From JADFUS01 sp964368765 (GTDB lineage: Bacteria > Bacteroidota > Bacteroidia > Bacteroidales > Rikenellaceae), in NCBI GenBank assembly GCA_964368765.1, contig CAYJCU010000018.1:1-26967 (forward strand): DNA of 26,967 nucleotides, in the 5' to 3' direction. The position numbers and the translations under genes are program-made. This document shows, in pieces, positions 1 through 8,100 of this stretch. Every line of letters begins with the position of its first letter. Position 1 is the stretch's first letter. The notes under the pieces are model-generated. The model had not been told where the DNA came from. It made no database searches and saw only the letters and a program-made list of their open reading frames with translations.

Positions 1-301
1 AGATGGAGTTCTTCAAACTCCCCATATACTGTTTATACTCTTCGGGCGTGGTGTTAGACTTGATGATACCGTGCAGCTGTACTGTTTTTGGAAATAATTC
101 TAAATCAGATTTAGACCAATGCACCATATCCGCTAATGAGTTAGTAGGGTTTAAAATACATTTAAGCGCACCAAATCCGCTATATTTTTGGAGTATGGTA
201 CGCTCGTCTGCTGTTGCCTCACGCTTAGATTTATCTAACTCGAAGAGTAGACGGATAGCCTCTATGTTATCCGCCATCTTCTGCTTGCGATTAAATGCCA
301 T
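1..301 (-). CDS. N-terminus of giant ICE methylase/helicase-type protein (partial)
   Basis: The first 100 codons of a minus-strand gene run off the left edge of the window. The start is the ATG at 301-299, which overlaps the stop of the upstream DUF1896 gene by 11 bases, so the two are translationally coupled. The visible protein begins MAFNRKQKMADNIEAIRLL and contains the signature LQKYSGFGALK near residues 37-47. That YSGFG motif is typical of the very large N-6 methylase plus SNF2-like helicase proteins carried by Bacteroidales conjugative elements; this is family knowledge, because neither catalytic domain lies inside the window. Its role is presumably in DNA processing or protection of the element. 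The family call is fairly secure from the N-terminus and the DUF1896 neighbour, but completeness cannot be judged. Confidence 0.75.
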   Translation of the reverse strand, partial: MAFNRKQKMADNIEAIRLLFELDKSKREATADERTILQKYSGFGALKCILNPTNSLADMVHWSKSDLELFPKTVQLHGIIKSNTTPEEYKQYMGSLKNSI

Positions 302-752
302 AGCCCTCAGCTATCATTTTCTTGATTTCTGCTATAACACTCTCTCTCAGTGCATCTTCGTCAAGATTCTCTGCTTCTACACTCTCGAAATGACCTAAAT
401 TCGCTTCATTAATATCAACATTATATAAATGTTTTAGCTTGGGATATAATTTTTGAGTAGCAAATTCGGCATACCTATTCGGAATATGCTCAGACAACTC
501 ATCCCATAGGACATCACGGATTAAATTGTGTAGAGAGAAATTAAGCCCTCTATATAGATAATCGTATGCAAATTCAAGTGCTTCCGATTGAGTGTGATTA
601 TCAGACAAAGATAGTTCAAACATCTCTGCTGCCTCATCACCTCGCATTTTAATAAAATCATAATCTTCCGATAGATGCGGGTGATTTTGTGAGATGAACT
701 CCAAAAGTTGTAATGAAAAATAAGATAATTCGATTTTTTGACTTACTAACAT
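291..752 (-). CDS. DUF1896 family protein
   Basis: This 153-residue acidic, mostly helical protein has no signal peptide or membrane segment. It matches the DUF1896 pattern: an N-terminal YFSLQLLEFISQNHPHL stretch, then a region around residues 30-45 reading DFIKMRGDEAAEMFE, then a RGLNFS..L segment. Proteins of this family sit directly upstream of the giant methylase/helicase gene in Bacteroidales ICEs. The same arrangement is seen here with an 11-base overlap, which suggests translational coupling. The biochemical function is unknown. A promoter and a terminator-like hairpin lie in its leader (see 782-823 and 879-927), so the pair may be controlled by attenuation. Confidence 0.8.
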   Translation of the reverse strand: MLVSQKIELSYFSLQLLEFISQNHPHLSEDYDFIKMRGDEAAEMFELSLSDNHTQSEALEFAYDYLYRGLNFSLHNLIRDVLWDELSEHIPNRYAEFATQKLYPKLKHLYNVDINEANLGHFESVEAENLDEDALRESVIAEIKKMIAEGYGI

Positions 753-781
753 ATTACTTAAAATTTTAATGGTTTGAAATT

Positions 782-823
782 GAAAAATAAAAAAGGCACT
801 CAGGGTATCCCTCCCTAAGTGCC
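782..823 (-). terminator. Intrinsic terminator or leader attenuator hairpin
   Basis: Bases 795-800 (GGCACT) pair with 818-823 (AGTGCC) and 802-805 (AGGG) pair with 813-816 (CCCT), with one mismatch and a 7-base loop. Read on the minus strand the hairpin is followed at once by a T-rich tract (TTTTTTATTTTTC). It could end transcription from the upstream minus-strand genes. It also lies between a candidate promoter and the DUF1896 start, so it could act as a leader attenuator for that operon. Confidence 0.7.
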
Positions 824-878
824 ACCACTAAAATCCCAGTAAAAACAGTATTAACCATTTATGACTCGATTTCAGTGG

Positions 879-927
879 CAAAGATAGTGAAAGTTGAGCG
901 GAAAAACAAGCTCGCTTGATTGTTTCC
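879..927 (-). promoter_or_regulatory. Candidate promoter for the DUF1896 operon with a near-palindrome upstream
   Basis: Bases 879-886 read TATCTTTG on the minus strand, a perfect match to the Bacteroides -7 element TAnnTTTG. An imperfect palindrome lies at 900-927, with arms GGAAA/TTTCC and CAAGC/GCTTG around a 2-base centre, covering the -33 region where an activator or repressor could bind. Transcription starting near 872 would pass through the hairpin at 795-823 before reaching the ATG at 752. Confidence 0.5.
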
Positions 928-1079
928 GAATGCATCCTATCTTATGAAAATATAACACTTTTATTTGGATTTTGGGTAATAATATTTATTATTACTATAA
1001 TTTATGTACTCCTAAGTCGGTTTTTCTGCTAATATTGTTATCATTTATTTTTATTACTATTTAAATTATTATACTCAAT

Positions 1080-1096
1080 TATATATGTGGTTTATT
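1080..1096 (+). repeat. Left arm of 17-bp inverted repeat around the small ORF
   Basis: The arm TATATATGTGGTTTATT is repeated exactly, in inverted orientation, at 1531-1547. The two arms enclose the 1114-1476 ORF. No target-site duplication is visible outside them. Confidence 0.6.
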
Positions 1097-1113
1097 TGTA
1101 GCAATGATATATC

Positions 1114-1476
1114 CTATTCCCAAACCTTACCATCGCTATTATTATGTACTATTGTAAGATTATACTTCTCAATGAGCGACATAGCCTCTTTACTCGATAG
1201 TATGGTGTTTCCTTGGGCGTTATCCCCAAAATATAGCTCATACATAACACTACTATAATCATCAAAAAAAACGGAGTTCACCTTATAGTAGAGCACTGCA
1301 AAACCTCTTGGCATCTGTTGCCTTGAGTGTAGTAGGTTTGGTTCAACACATTTATGGTGTTTAACTTTATAAACTTGTGTAGTCTCATACTTTAAGTATT
1401 TTTCTATATCAATACCATACTCAACATTTATTTCAAATATGTCTGAGTAACTTACACTTAATACTTCTTCTAACAT
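1114..1476 (-). CDS. Small hypothetical protein (120 aa)
   Basis: I do not recognise this protein. It is a 120-residue soluble, acidic protein with no signal peptide, membrane segment or known motif. Its middle is rich in aromatic residues (VLYYKVNSVFFDDYSS, about residues 61-76) and it ends in GKVWE. It follows the DUF4099/DUF3945 gene on the same strand after about 80 AT-rich bases and is bounded on both sides by the arms of a 17-bp inverted repeat (1080-1096 and 1531-1547). It may therefore be a small movable or recombinable insertion rather than part of the core ICE module. The reading frame is clean and no better ORF exists on either strand, so it is probably a real gene. Confidence 0.55.
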   Translation of the reverse strand: MLEEVLSVSYSDIFEINVEYGIDIEKYLKYETTQVYKVKHHKCVEPNLLHSRQQMPRGFAVLYYKVNSVFFDDYSSVMYELYFGDNAQGNTILSSKEAMSLIEKYNLTIVHNNSDGKVWE

Positions 1477-1530
1477 TATTATTATATTTAATTATCGATA
1501 TAGTGGATAAGACGTAGTACAACATTAATC

Positions 1531-1547
1531 AATAAACCACATATATA
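1531..1547 (-). repeat. Right arm of 17-bp inverted repeat
   Basis: This is the exact reverse complement of 1080-1096. It lies between the DUF4099/DUF3945 gene and the 120-residue ORF, only 8 bases past the stop codon of the larger gene. Confidence 0.6.
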
Positions 1548-1555
1548 TTCTATTG

Positions 1556-2953
1556 TTACATTTTTATTTTAGGACGATTGTTCTGCTTCTGCTGTTGCTC
1601 CGTATTGGGATCAATCTGACCTTTTTGCACAGCATCGGTGTTGCGCTTGGTCGCCTCATTGCTCTTGCCGTGAGTGTTTACATCAACTTGCGTTTTAGAG
1701 GCATTGTCTGCCGTTACACCCTGTTTTTGGCGCGGATCCCATTTGTAGAAGTCAAGCTTACCTTTCTCCTCGTTGATTTTAATATAGGCATTGTATCGCT
1801 CACCTTTCTTGTCAATCATATTCTCAACATAGATAACATCCCCATTCTTTAATTTACCTTGCAGCTCCTCATTGAGTTGTACACCACCAATCTTATTAGG
1901 TATTCGCGCTCCGCCTTGCTTCTCTTCTTGCGCTTGTCGCTGGCGTAGCTCATTAAAGTTAAACATAATACCTCTTTCTGCTGCATTTATTTGCACATTT
2001 GCGCTAAATTTTTTACCACTTTTAGCTATCATATTCTCCAAATAGACAGCTCGTCCCTCTCGCAAATCTTGCTTCTGCTTATCATCGAGCTTCACCCCCT
2101 TAATCTCACTTGGAATACGTACATTCTTAGTACTATAAGCCACTAGCTCATTAGTCTTAGGGTCAATACTCACATATGCAGGTACTTTCTTATCTAATCC
2201 TTTGATGTTTAAATCAAGCGTACGTCCTAAATTACCACTCTCTCGAAGTGCAGTCTTATCTTCTGCTGTTAAGGTATTACCATAGAAGGGTCTATCTAAT
2301 TCAGGCTCTTTACGTACTGCGTGTATAACAGGAATAACTCGTCCATCATCCGCTTTACGTAGTGATAGCCTAGCATCAGTGCTCAACGACATATCATCTA
2401 CCTTCATAGATACTGTGTGCAGGTGTGGTGAACGACGATAGTTAAGCATATCATCCAACGAGCCTGACTTTTCCAAGTTCTCTTTTGTGATACCAATTTT
2501 AGCAAAGGCATCCCAATCGATATGCTCCTTGTTGAGAGGCTTATACTCGTACTTCTCCTCTTTGGCTTTCGTTCCCTCCTCTGGACCTCGTGATATATCT
2601 ACATCTTGACGTTCGTATTTAGAGGTGTCTACCTTGTACTCCTTGAGGAACTCTTCACCTTCCTTACCACCACTCTTAATGAGGTTAGAGATAATACTAG
2701 CTATCTCTTCGATGCCCTCCTTCGCCACACGATAGAAGCCCGTATGTCGTGGGTTGTTCGCCTGCTTGAAGTAATTGGAGAGAAAGTTCTCTAACGCATT
2801 ACCGTGTTTGTCAATCTTCATAAAATCAGGTTCATTAGCCTGCTTAGGTGCTACAGTCTTGAGTTTTCCTTGCTCGTCTAGCCCTGCCACTACTTTCATC
2901 TTGCCATCACCTTCATCGGCGAGTAAGACATTTTGTTTTGAATTTTCCATCAT
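1556..2953 (-). CDS. DUF4099/DUF3945 domain protein of conjugative element
   Basis: This is a 465-residue hydrophilic protein. The N-terminal region (about residues 40-80, including FMKIDKHGNALENFLSN and a TGFYRVA segment) looks like DUF4099. The second half carries two clear tandem DUF3945-type repeats starting near residues 278 and 349. Both read IPxxIxGVxL, then a basic stretch, then VYxENMIxKxGxxxxAxxxIN. A more degenerate copy begins near residue 227. The tail is rich in K, Q and N and probably disordered. Such proteins are a constant part of Bacteroidales ICEs near the excision and regulatory genes, but their function is not established. The annotated start gives MMENS; the second ATG (2950) is equally possible. 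It is transcribed away from rteC, and the 226 bases between them contain promoters for both directions. Confidence 0.8.
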   Translation of the reverse strand: MMENSKQNVLLADEGDGKMKVVAGLDEQGKLKTVAPKQANEPDFMKIDKHGNALENFLSNYFKQANNPRHTGFYRVAKEGIEEIASIISNLIKSGGKEGEEFLKEYKVDTSKYERQDVDISRGPEEGTKAKEEKYEYKPLNKEHIDWDAFAKIGITKENLEKSGSLDDMLNYRRSPHLHTVSMKVDDMSLSTDARLSLRKADDGRVIPVIHAVRKEPELDRPFYGNTLTAEDKTALRESGNLGRTLDLNIKGLDKKVPAYVSIDPKTNELVAYSTKNVRIPSEIKGVKLDDKQKQDLREGRAVYLENMIAKSGKKFSANVQINAAERGIMFNFNELRQRQAQEEKQGGARIPNKIGGVQLNEELQGKLKNGDVIYVENMIDKKGERYNAYIKINEEKGKLDFYKWDPRQKQGVTADNASKTQVDVNTHGKSNEATKRNTDAVQKGQIDPNTEQQQKQNNRPKIKM

Positions 2954-2977
2954 ATCTATAAATTATTGTATTATATT

Positions 2978-3029
2978 GTAGGTTTATTTCGTTATATAAA
3001 TATAGACCTACATTAGCATGACAAAGATA
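2978..3029 (-). promoter_or_regulatory. Promoter and leader hairpin of the DUF4099/DUF3945 gene
   Basis: Bases 3022-3029 read TATCTTTG on the minus strand, a perfect -7 element. Between it and the gene, GTAGGT (2978-2983) and ACCTAC (3006-3011) form an inverted repeat, strengthened by flanking TTTAT/ATAAA, that would fold at the start of the transcript. Confidence 0.45.
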
Positions 3030-3104
3030 ATTTGTAAAATTCGAATAATCATCGTTCAATGTAGTGTGTGAAATAGATTGCAATGTATTGAAATAAAATG
3101 AAAG

Positions 3105-3146
3105 CCCACATTGTAATATAGTTTCATTTTACCCTCTTTTTGTGGG
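3105..3146 (+). promoter_or_regulatory. Inverted repeat upstream of rteC
   Basis: CCCACA (3105-3110) and TGTGGG (3141-3146) form a perfect 6-bp inverted repeat ending 33 bases before the rteC ATG. The near-identical stretches GTGAAATAG at 3068 and 3146 form a short direct repeat in the same region. In CTnDOT, rteC is activated by the RteB response regulator; whether any of these repeats is its site cannot be said from sequence alone. Confidence 0.35.
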
Positions 3147-3179
3147 TGAAATAGGGTGGAATGATTAAATTTTTTAGTT

Positions 3180-4016
3180 ATGAAAACGATTAAGAAAATC
3201 GCAGAGAGGGCAGATGCAATATTTGCCGAAAAGGTAGAAAAGGGTTTTGTAAACCTTAGCCAGGATGAATTAGAGCAAACAGTAACAACTTTAATAAAAA
3301 TGTTACAAGAGCTTGAGGTGCACACTTCACAATCTCAGCTTTCATCGCGAAGTGAGATATACTATTTCAAAGTAGTGAAACCAAACATCGCAGGTCGAGT
3401 AATGTTTATTCATAAATTATTAGTTTATGAGCGTTCGTATCTCGCTAACTCTAATAATTGCCATAGAGAGTTCTACAGATCCATTTTAGAGGAAATTCGT
3501 GAGTATATAGATGCGAATAAGATGATGTTTGTATATTACTCGATGAAGAGCGAATCATTTGATAGTCGCTATTTCACTCTGAAACAATCAAGTGTTGATC
3601 AATGTTTGAATCAAATGTCAATTGACTGTTATTCGATTCTTACCCCCAAACACAGTGTAACGTTTGCTAACTTTGTTTACTGTGAGTTACTCAATGATTA
3701 TATTAGTAAAAGATTAGAGGAGCTCAACAATGATGATGGAAATGAACTAATTTCACGAATGTCTCATTTGCATTGGACTGGTGCTAAAACAAACATAGTC
3801 GAGCTTGGCTATAGCTTGTTTGTATCATCAAATATCAATGGAGGTGTAGTAACGATTAAAGAGATTATGGATATTCTTTCTGATATGTTTAATATAGATT
3901 TGGGCGACTATTATCGAATTTTCTTAGATATTAAATCTCGTAAGAAAGATAGGGTTTCCTTTCTAAGTAATTTGCGTAATATGCTTCTACATAAGATGAA
4001 CGAGGACGATATTTAA
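3180..4016 (+). CDS. rteC: RteC, regulator of ICE excision
   Basis: This 278-residue protein matches RteC, the regulator of CTnDOT-type elements that switches on the excision operon. The C-terminal third is diagnostic: HWTGAKTNIVELGYSLF (about residues 198-214), then VTIKEIMDILSDMFNIDLGDYYR, then a basic stretch ending in SNLRNMLLHKM. This part contains the winged-helix DNA-binding region of the family, and the N-terminal half is a helical domain. It has no membrane segments. The length is normal for the family, so the gene looks intact. Its presence identifies the left part of the window as an ICE. No rteA/rteB pair is visible here. The start at 3180 is the first ATG of the frame and fits the family's N-terminus. 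Confidence 0.9.
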   Translation: MKTIKKIAERADAIFAEKVEKGFVNLSQDELEQTVTTLIKMLQELEVHTSQSQLSSRSEIYYFKVVKPNIAGRVMFIHKLLVYERSYLANSNNCHREFYRSILEEIREYIDANKMMFVYYSMKSESFDSRYFTLKQSSVDQCLNQMSIDCYSILTPKHSVTFANFVYCELLNDYISKRLEELNNDDGNELISRMSHLHWTGAKTNIVELGYSLFVSSNINGGVVTIKEIMDILSDMFNIDLGDYYRIFLDIKSRKKDRVSFLSNLRNMLLHKMNEDDI

Positions 4017-4033
4017 TAATCTTACCTGCCATT

Positions 4034-4087
4034 ATGTAAATTGTCTTACATTTATGGTACACTGTATCATCTTTTTTCGTAACTTTG
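4034..4087 (+). promoter_or_regulatory. Promoter region of the SLOG gene with inverted repeat
   Basis: TAACTTTG at 4080-4087 is a perfect -7 element. ATGTAA (4034-4039) and TTACAT (4046-4051) form a perfect 6-bp inverted repeat, a possible operator just upstream of the -33 region. This promoter would give a leader of about 260 bases before the ATG at 4357. Confidence 0.45.
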
Positions 4088-4200
4088 TAGCCAGTAATGG
4101 CACGTGCTATTACCTAAAATGAATTGCTTATAGAAGAATAATTTTTAAGACATATATAATTTAATTGTTTATCTGGAAACCAAAAATCGCCAATTTTTAA

Positions 4201-4338
4201 CCAGCTCGATAGACAAGGCAGGAGTATTGTATCCGTATGGGTATGGTGCGCCCTGACTTGTTGAGCTGGTGGGTGTTTGGCGATACCTTGGTTTTCAAAC
4301 TTGTCGGTGGTGCACCTTTTTTTTGCGGTTCCGACAAG
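4201..4338 (+). promoter_or_regulatory. Structured leader of the SLOG gene, possible attenuator
   Basis: The 340-base gap between rteC and the SLOG gene is non-coding but highly structured. CCAGCTC (4201-4207) plus ACAAG (4213-4217) pair with CTTGT (4257-4261) plus GAGCTGG (4263-4269). Further on, CTTGTCGG (4300-4307) pairs perfectly with CCGACAAG (4331-4338). Inside the second stem, GGTG (4306-4309) can instead pair with CACC (4313-4316), directly followed by eight T (4317-4324), a short terminator-like hairpin that excludes the longer stem. This could be an attenuator or riboswitch-like leader, although the terminator stem has only 4 bp. Confidence 0.45.
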
Positions 4339-4356
4339 GCTAAAACCAGCCGATCT

Positions 4357-4869
4357 ATGAAAATTGTAAAAGAAAAAACCATCGCCTTCACTGGCAACCG
4401 AAGCCTCACATCCCGTAATGGCAACCAAGGAACAGCCCTTAAAATGATCATCTGCGACCATCTCTATGCAATGCTCGAAAGAGAGTATCTTGAAAACGGC
4501 ATCAACACTATGCTCTGCGGTATGGCATTAGGTTTCGATACTATTGCCGCATTAGTAACAGTCCAACTCAAACGCAAATATAAAGATATCCGTTTTATTG
4601 CCGTAGTGCCATTTGCAGGACAAGAGGCTAAGTTCTCAGATAAAGATATTAAAGTGTATCAACACTTATTGGTAGAGGCAGACGAAATAATCACCATCTC
4701 CGATACTTTCAGCAACCAAGCCTACCACGACCGCAACGACTTCCTAATCGAACACGCCTCGAAGATGTACGCCTACCACAACGGCAAACCCCGCAGCGGC
4801 ACAGGCTCAACCATCCGCAAAGCACACAAACAAGGTGTGGAAGTGGTTAATCTTTACGAGATTATATAG
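4357..4869 (+). CDS. DUF1273 / YpsA-like SLOG family protein
   Basis: This 170-residue protein starts at the ATG at 4357. The frame is open further upstream to 4237, but that part translates a GC-richer structured leader and does not resemble the family, so I use the internal ATG (MKIVKEKTIAFTGNRSL). The family marks are FTGNRSL near residue 10, where SLOG proteins bind a nucleotide-like ligand, then MLCGMALGFDTIAA, then VPFAGQEAKFS and an ARN-like YHDRNDFLIEHA segment, ending with a GSGSTIRKAHKQG-like stretch (here GTGSTIRKAHKQG). SLOG proteins are Rossmann-like folds thought to sense or process nucleotide-derived ligands, and several occur in mobile elements and conflict systems. The exact ligand is unknown. 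The base composition is GC-richer than that of the island genes that follow, so it probably belongs to the ICE backbone. Confidence 0.8.
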   Translation: MKIVKEKTIAFTGNRSLTSRNGNQGTALKMIICDHLYAMLEREYLENGINTMLCGMALGFDTIAALVTVQLKRKYKDIRFIAVVPFAGQEAKFSDKDIKVYQHLLVEADEIITISDTFSNQAYHDRNDFLIEHASKMYAYHNGKPRSGTGSTIRKAHKQGVEVVNLYEII

Positions 4870-4916
4870 CCCTCAGCGCACCCTAAGCTTAATATTGTAT
4901 TTTGACGAAAAATATT

Positions 4917-4974
4917 GCGATAAATTTAGTTATCATATCGCCAAAAATTACTAACTTTGCAGGAAATGCAAAGT
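4917..4974 (+). promoter_or_regulatory. Promoter and palindromic operator of the Xre gene
   Basis: TAACTTTG (4952-4959) is a perfect -7 element. It overlaps a perfect 8-bp inverted repeat, ACTTTGCA (4954-4961) and TGCAAAGT (4967-4974), with spacer GGAAA, a good operator for autorepression by the Xre protein that starts 10 bases later. Further upstream are nested repeats, GATAA/TTATC (4919-4923, 4930-4934) and GCGATA/TATCGC (4917-4922, 4936-4941). It does not carry the 19-bp palindrome found at the other island promoters. Confidence 0.6.
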
Positions 4975-4984
4975 AAATTAAGCT

Positions 4985-5185
4985 ATGGCAAAAATCAATA
5001 GACTGAAAGAGGTATTAGCTGAAAACGGCAAAACAAGTAAGTGGTTAGCAGAGACGCTACAAAAAGACACAGCAACGGTTTCTCGTTGGTGTAATAATCA
5101 CGTACAGCCATCTCTTGAAATGCTAAATAAAATTGCAAGAATACTGGGTGTTAATATTCGAGAATTCTTGATTAATGGAAAGTAA
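4985..5185 (+). CDS. Small Xre-family (HTH_3) transcriptional regulator
   Basis: This 66-residue protein is a single lambda-repressor-like helix-turn-helix domain. The turn lies in SKWLAETLQKDTATVSRWC (about residues 18-36), followed by QPSLEMLNKIARILGVNIREFL, which is the standard Xre ending. It has no sensor or dimerisation extension. It is the first gene of the island, and its last 11 bases overlap the start of the giant ATPase-helicase gene, so the two are coupled. The 8-bp palindrome over its own promoter (4954-4974) suggests autoregulation. Small Xre proteins heading restriction or toxin operons often act as control proteins that delay or limit expression; applying that role here is inference. 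Confidence 0.85.
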   Translation: MAKINRLKEVLAENGKTSKWLAETLQKDTATVSRWCNNHVQPSLEMLNKIARILGVNIREFLINGK

Positions 5186-8100
5186 GATTACACCTCTGTT
5201 TATGGAAAATACAAATAACACCTTCGAAATAGAAGGACTGAAAAGAAGAATTGGATCCGATAAATTAATTGGAAGCTATGGCATTGATAATGGCATAGCT
5301 TTCTTTGCTGACATTAGAGGCGTAGAGGGCGATTTAATCAAACATCCTATGTCTGAAGATACAAATCTCGTAATAGTGTATGATAATCAAGCCCCCTTAA
5401 AAACAGGGCAATTCTACTCTTTTACCTGGGGTTACGATCCTAGTTCAGAGAGTAAGATCACTGTCAACGGAGACGTATCAGAAGTTAATAACTATGATTT
5501 TATAGAAGGTTTATTTAAGGCAAGACTTAGATTACAAGGAAGCAACCTAGAGTTATTTAATAATTTCCAGAAAACTATTTTAAATGAAGTTACTGGTGCT
5601 CAGCATACATACATATATGAGCTTTTACAAAATGCTAATGATTACCCATACAATAATGAAAATGTAAGAGTGAAATTTATCCTGTCTGAACATTATCTAT
5701 TTTTCTTTCATACAGGCAACTATTTCAATCTTCGCAATATTGTTGGTATCAGTTCTGTTAACCAAGGGGAAAAAAGCAATAATACTAAAACTATCGGTTA
5801 CAAAGGCATAGGGTTTAAAACTGTTTTTGTAAATAACAATTATGTATATTTAAATTCAGGAGATTGGAGCCTTCGTTTTGATGAAGCATATTCGAGAAAA
5901 CAGCTATACGGAGATTGTCCATGGGCCTTGATGCCAGTTCCCACAGATCCAAATACTCTTGATACAGAGATTACGAATATTATTGATTCAGCCTCAGATG
6001 AGATGAGAGTCAAGTTTGCTCTTCGCCACAAAACTGATGCAAGGCAGAATCTAACGCAATTAGAAAAAGTATTCTCTAATGAACAAATACTTCTGTTTAT
6101 TCCAAATGTAAATCATGTAGAGGTCGTCGTTGATGGTAAAATAAAATACGTTGTAGAGAAAGATCCTCAAAAATGGATTATATCGAACTTCAGTTATGTA
6201 GTTCCTCCTACTTTAAAAGAGTGGGTTGTAAATAATATTGACTCTAATAATAAAATACCTAAAAAGTTTAAGGATATAGACACAGTCGGTATTTCTTTTG
6301 CTGTAGCAAGAGATGGGAAAAAACTCGTTCCAATTGAAAATGCTCGTGTTTATAATTATTTGCCTACAGAGTTAAATCTAGGATTTAGGTTTATTTTCAA
6401 TGCAGATTTTGTCCCAAATGGATCAAGAAGTGGGTTGCATGATATAGAGTGGAATAATGAAATAATGGTGCAGTGTGGAGCAAAATTTGCAGATTGGTGG
6501 GTTAGCTTTATGCAAAATGAAGGAGAGTATGACCTTGAGTCTGTTTTTGATCTTTTGCCTGAAAGCTATAATAGTAAAGATAACTACACCATACTATTCC
6601 TGCAAGGGTTCAGAAATAGATTAGTGGACATTCCATGCATTCCAACAATAAAGAATGGGGTCTATTCACTAAAAAGAGTATCAGAAATTATAGATGATGA
6701 AGAGGGTTTCATTGTCACTGAGAAGCCTACTTTTAGTGATGAAGAATTTTATCAATTCGTCACTAACAAATTCACTCTTGCTCATCCTACTATTAGGTGC
6801 AATAAAAACCTTGAGAAGTTACTTTCCAACGTTGAAGTAGGAAGGGTTCTTGATAGCAGCGATATAGCTAATATATGCTTAAGTAAACCTTTTGCAGATT
6901 GGCTTAAAGTCAAAGCTAATAATATTAAATTTATTGGGTATCTACTTGATAGTGGAATAATCGACAATTGCTGGAATTATTCTATCTTCTTAAAAGCAGA
7001 TGGTGATTTATCATCTGCCAGATCGATGTACTATGATATTGACAGGCACATCGAAGATATTGAGTTCCTTGCCAGTGAATTACCTAGAATAGACACAGCC
7101 GTAAGACGTGAACTTCAAAAGTATAAAAGTTGGGCCAATTATAGTTCTCGATTCAATGATTTCAGTGACTATAAATTTGCTAAATTAATAATTGATAACT
7201 TTAATAAATACAAACAATTATTTAAAACTAAGTCTAATAGCATTAGTTTCATTCACTTCTTATCAATAACTAAAAGCTCAATTTCGATACCTAAGGATTA
7301 CCCAATTTGGATGGACGGTAATGTATTTACAGAGGATCGAGAGGGTATTTTTGTTCAAAACAATGTAGGAGACACCTTTAAATCGCAATTGTGGATTGAT
7401 GCCAATTGGGTAAGGTATATTGATACTGATTATTATACGGGTGATAAGGAAGATGTAATTAAGTACCTTTCTGAAAAGTGCTCCATATCTCAACTTACAA
7501 ATAGAGATTGTTTTAATAAGTTCATTGCATCTGAGAAATTTATTGAAACTATTGCATGCAACATCAAACAAAAAGAAGCAAATATCTCTTTTTATCACTA
7601 TCTGTCATCAATTCAAGAAGAAATAACTAATCTTAATGCTAATAATATGCGAAAGCAATATACTGTCATAGCGACAGATGGCAAGCAAGATTATTTTACA
7701 CCAATATCAAGTCTCATCTTTAAAAACAAGGATGAGCAATGGCAAGATATGGTAGGAAGAGAATGGATGCCAGATAATTGCTGCCTATCCATTGCTGATG
7801 ACTATTATTCTGAAACTTCAAGTGAAGATGAAGAAAACTTAAGAGCATTCTTTGCAACAAAACAAGTAACGCAGAGTTTCTCCATTCAGGAATTATTCTT
7901 AAAGGGATTAAAGAATAGAATTAGTGAAGTTTGTGCGAAAATTACAACAAAAGAATCAAGTAAAGACTTTTTGGACTTTCTATTTGTCAATAGAGACCAT
8001 ATCTTTAAAGGTGATATAAATGGTGATAGTTTTAAAAATATACCTATTTTATGCATTGACAGCGAAGTATATGTAACAGCTAATAAAAGTAGGATTCATT

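Larger units (their letters stand above)
753..1113. other. 361-bp intergenic region with leader elements, otherwise empty
   Basis: This gap between the small 120-residue ORF and the DUF1896 gene holds a minus-strand promoter candidate (879-927), a strong hairpin with a T tract (782-823) and one arm of an inverted repeat (1080-1096). I see no coding potential in the very AT-rich stretch at about 930-1079 and no further recognisable signal there. Confidence 0.6.

Noticed and set aside
3..398. Plus-strand ORF at the left edge
   Set aside because: It is antisense to the methylase/helicase start and the DUF1896 gene, both of which have recognisable protein families.
3056..3325. Minus-strand ORF across the start of rteC
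   Set aside because: It is antisense to rteC and its promoter region and looks like a chance open frame.
4237..4356. Longer N-terminus for the SLOG protein
   Set aside because: The extra 40 residues do not resemble the family and the DNA is explained by RNA stems; the ATG at 4357 gives the normal length.
4114..4461. Minus-strand ORFs over the SLOG leader and gene start
   Set aside because: They are antisense to a structured leader and a clear SLOG coding region, with no family resemblance.
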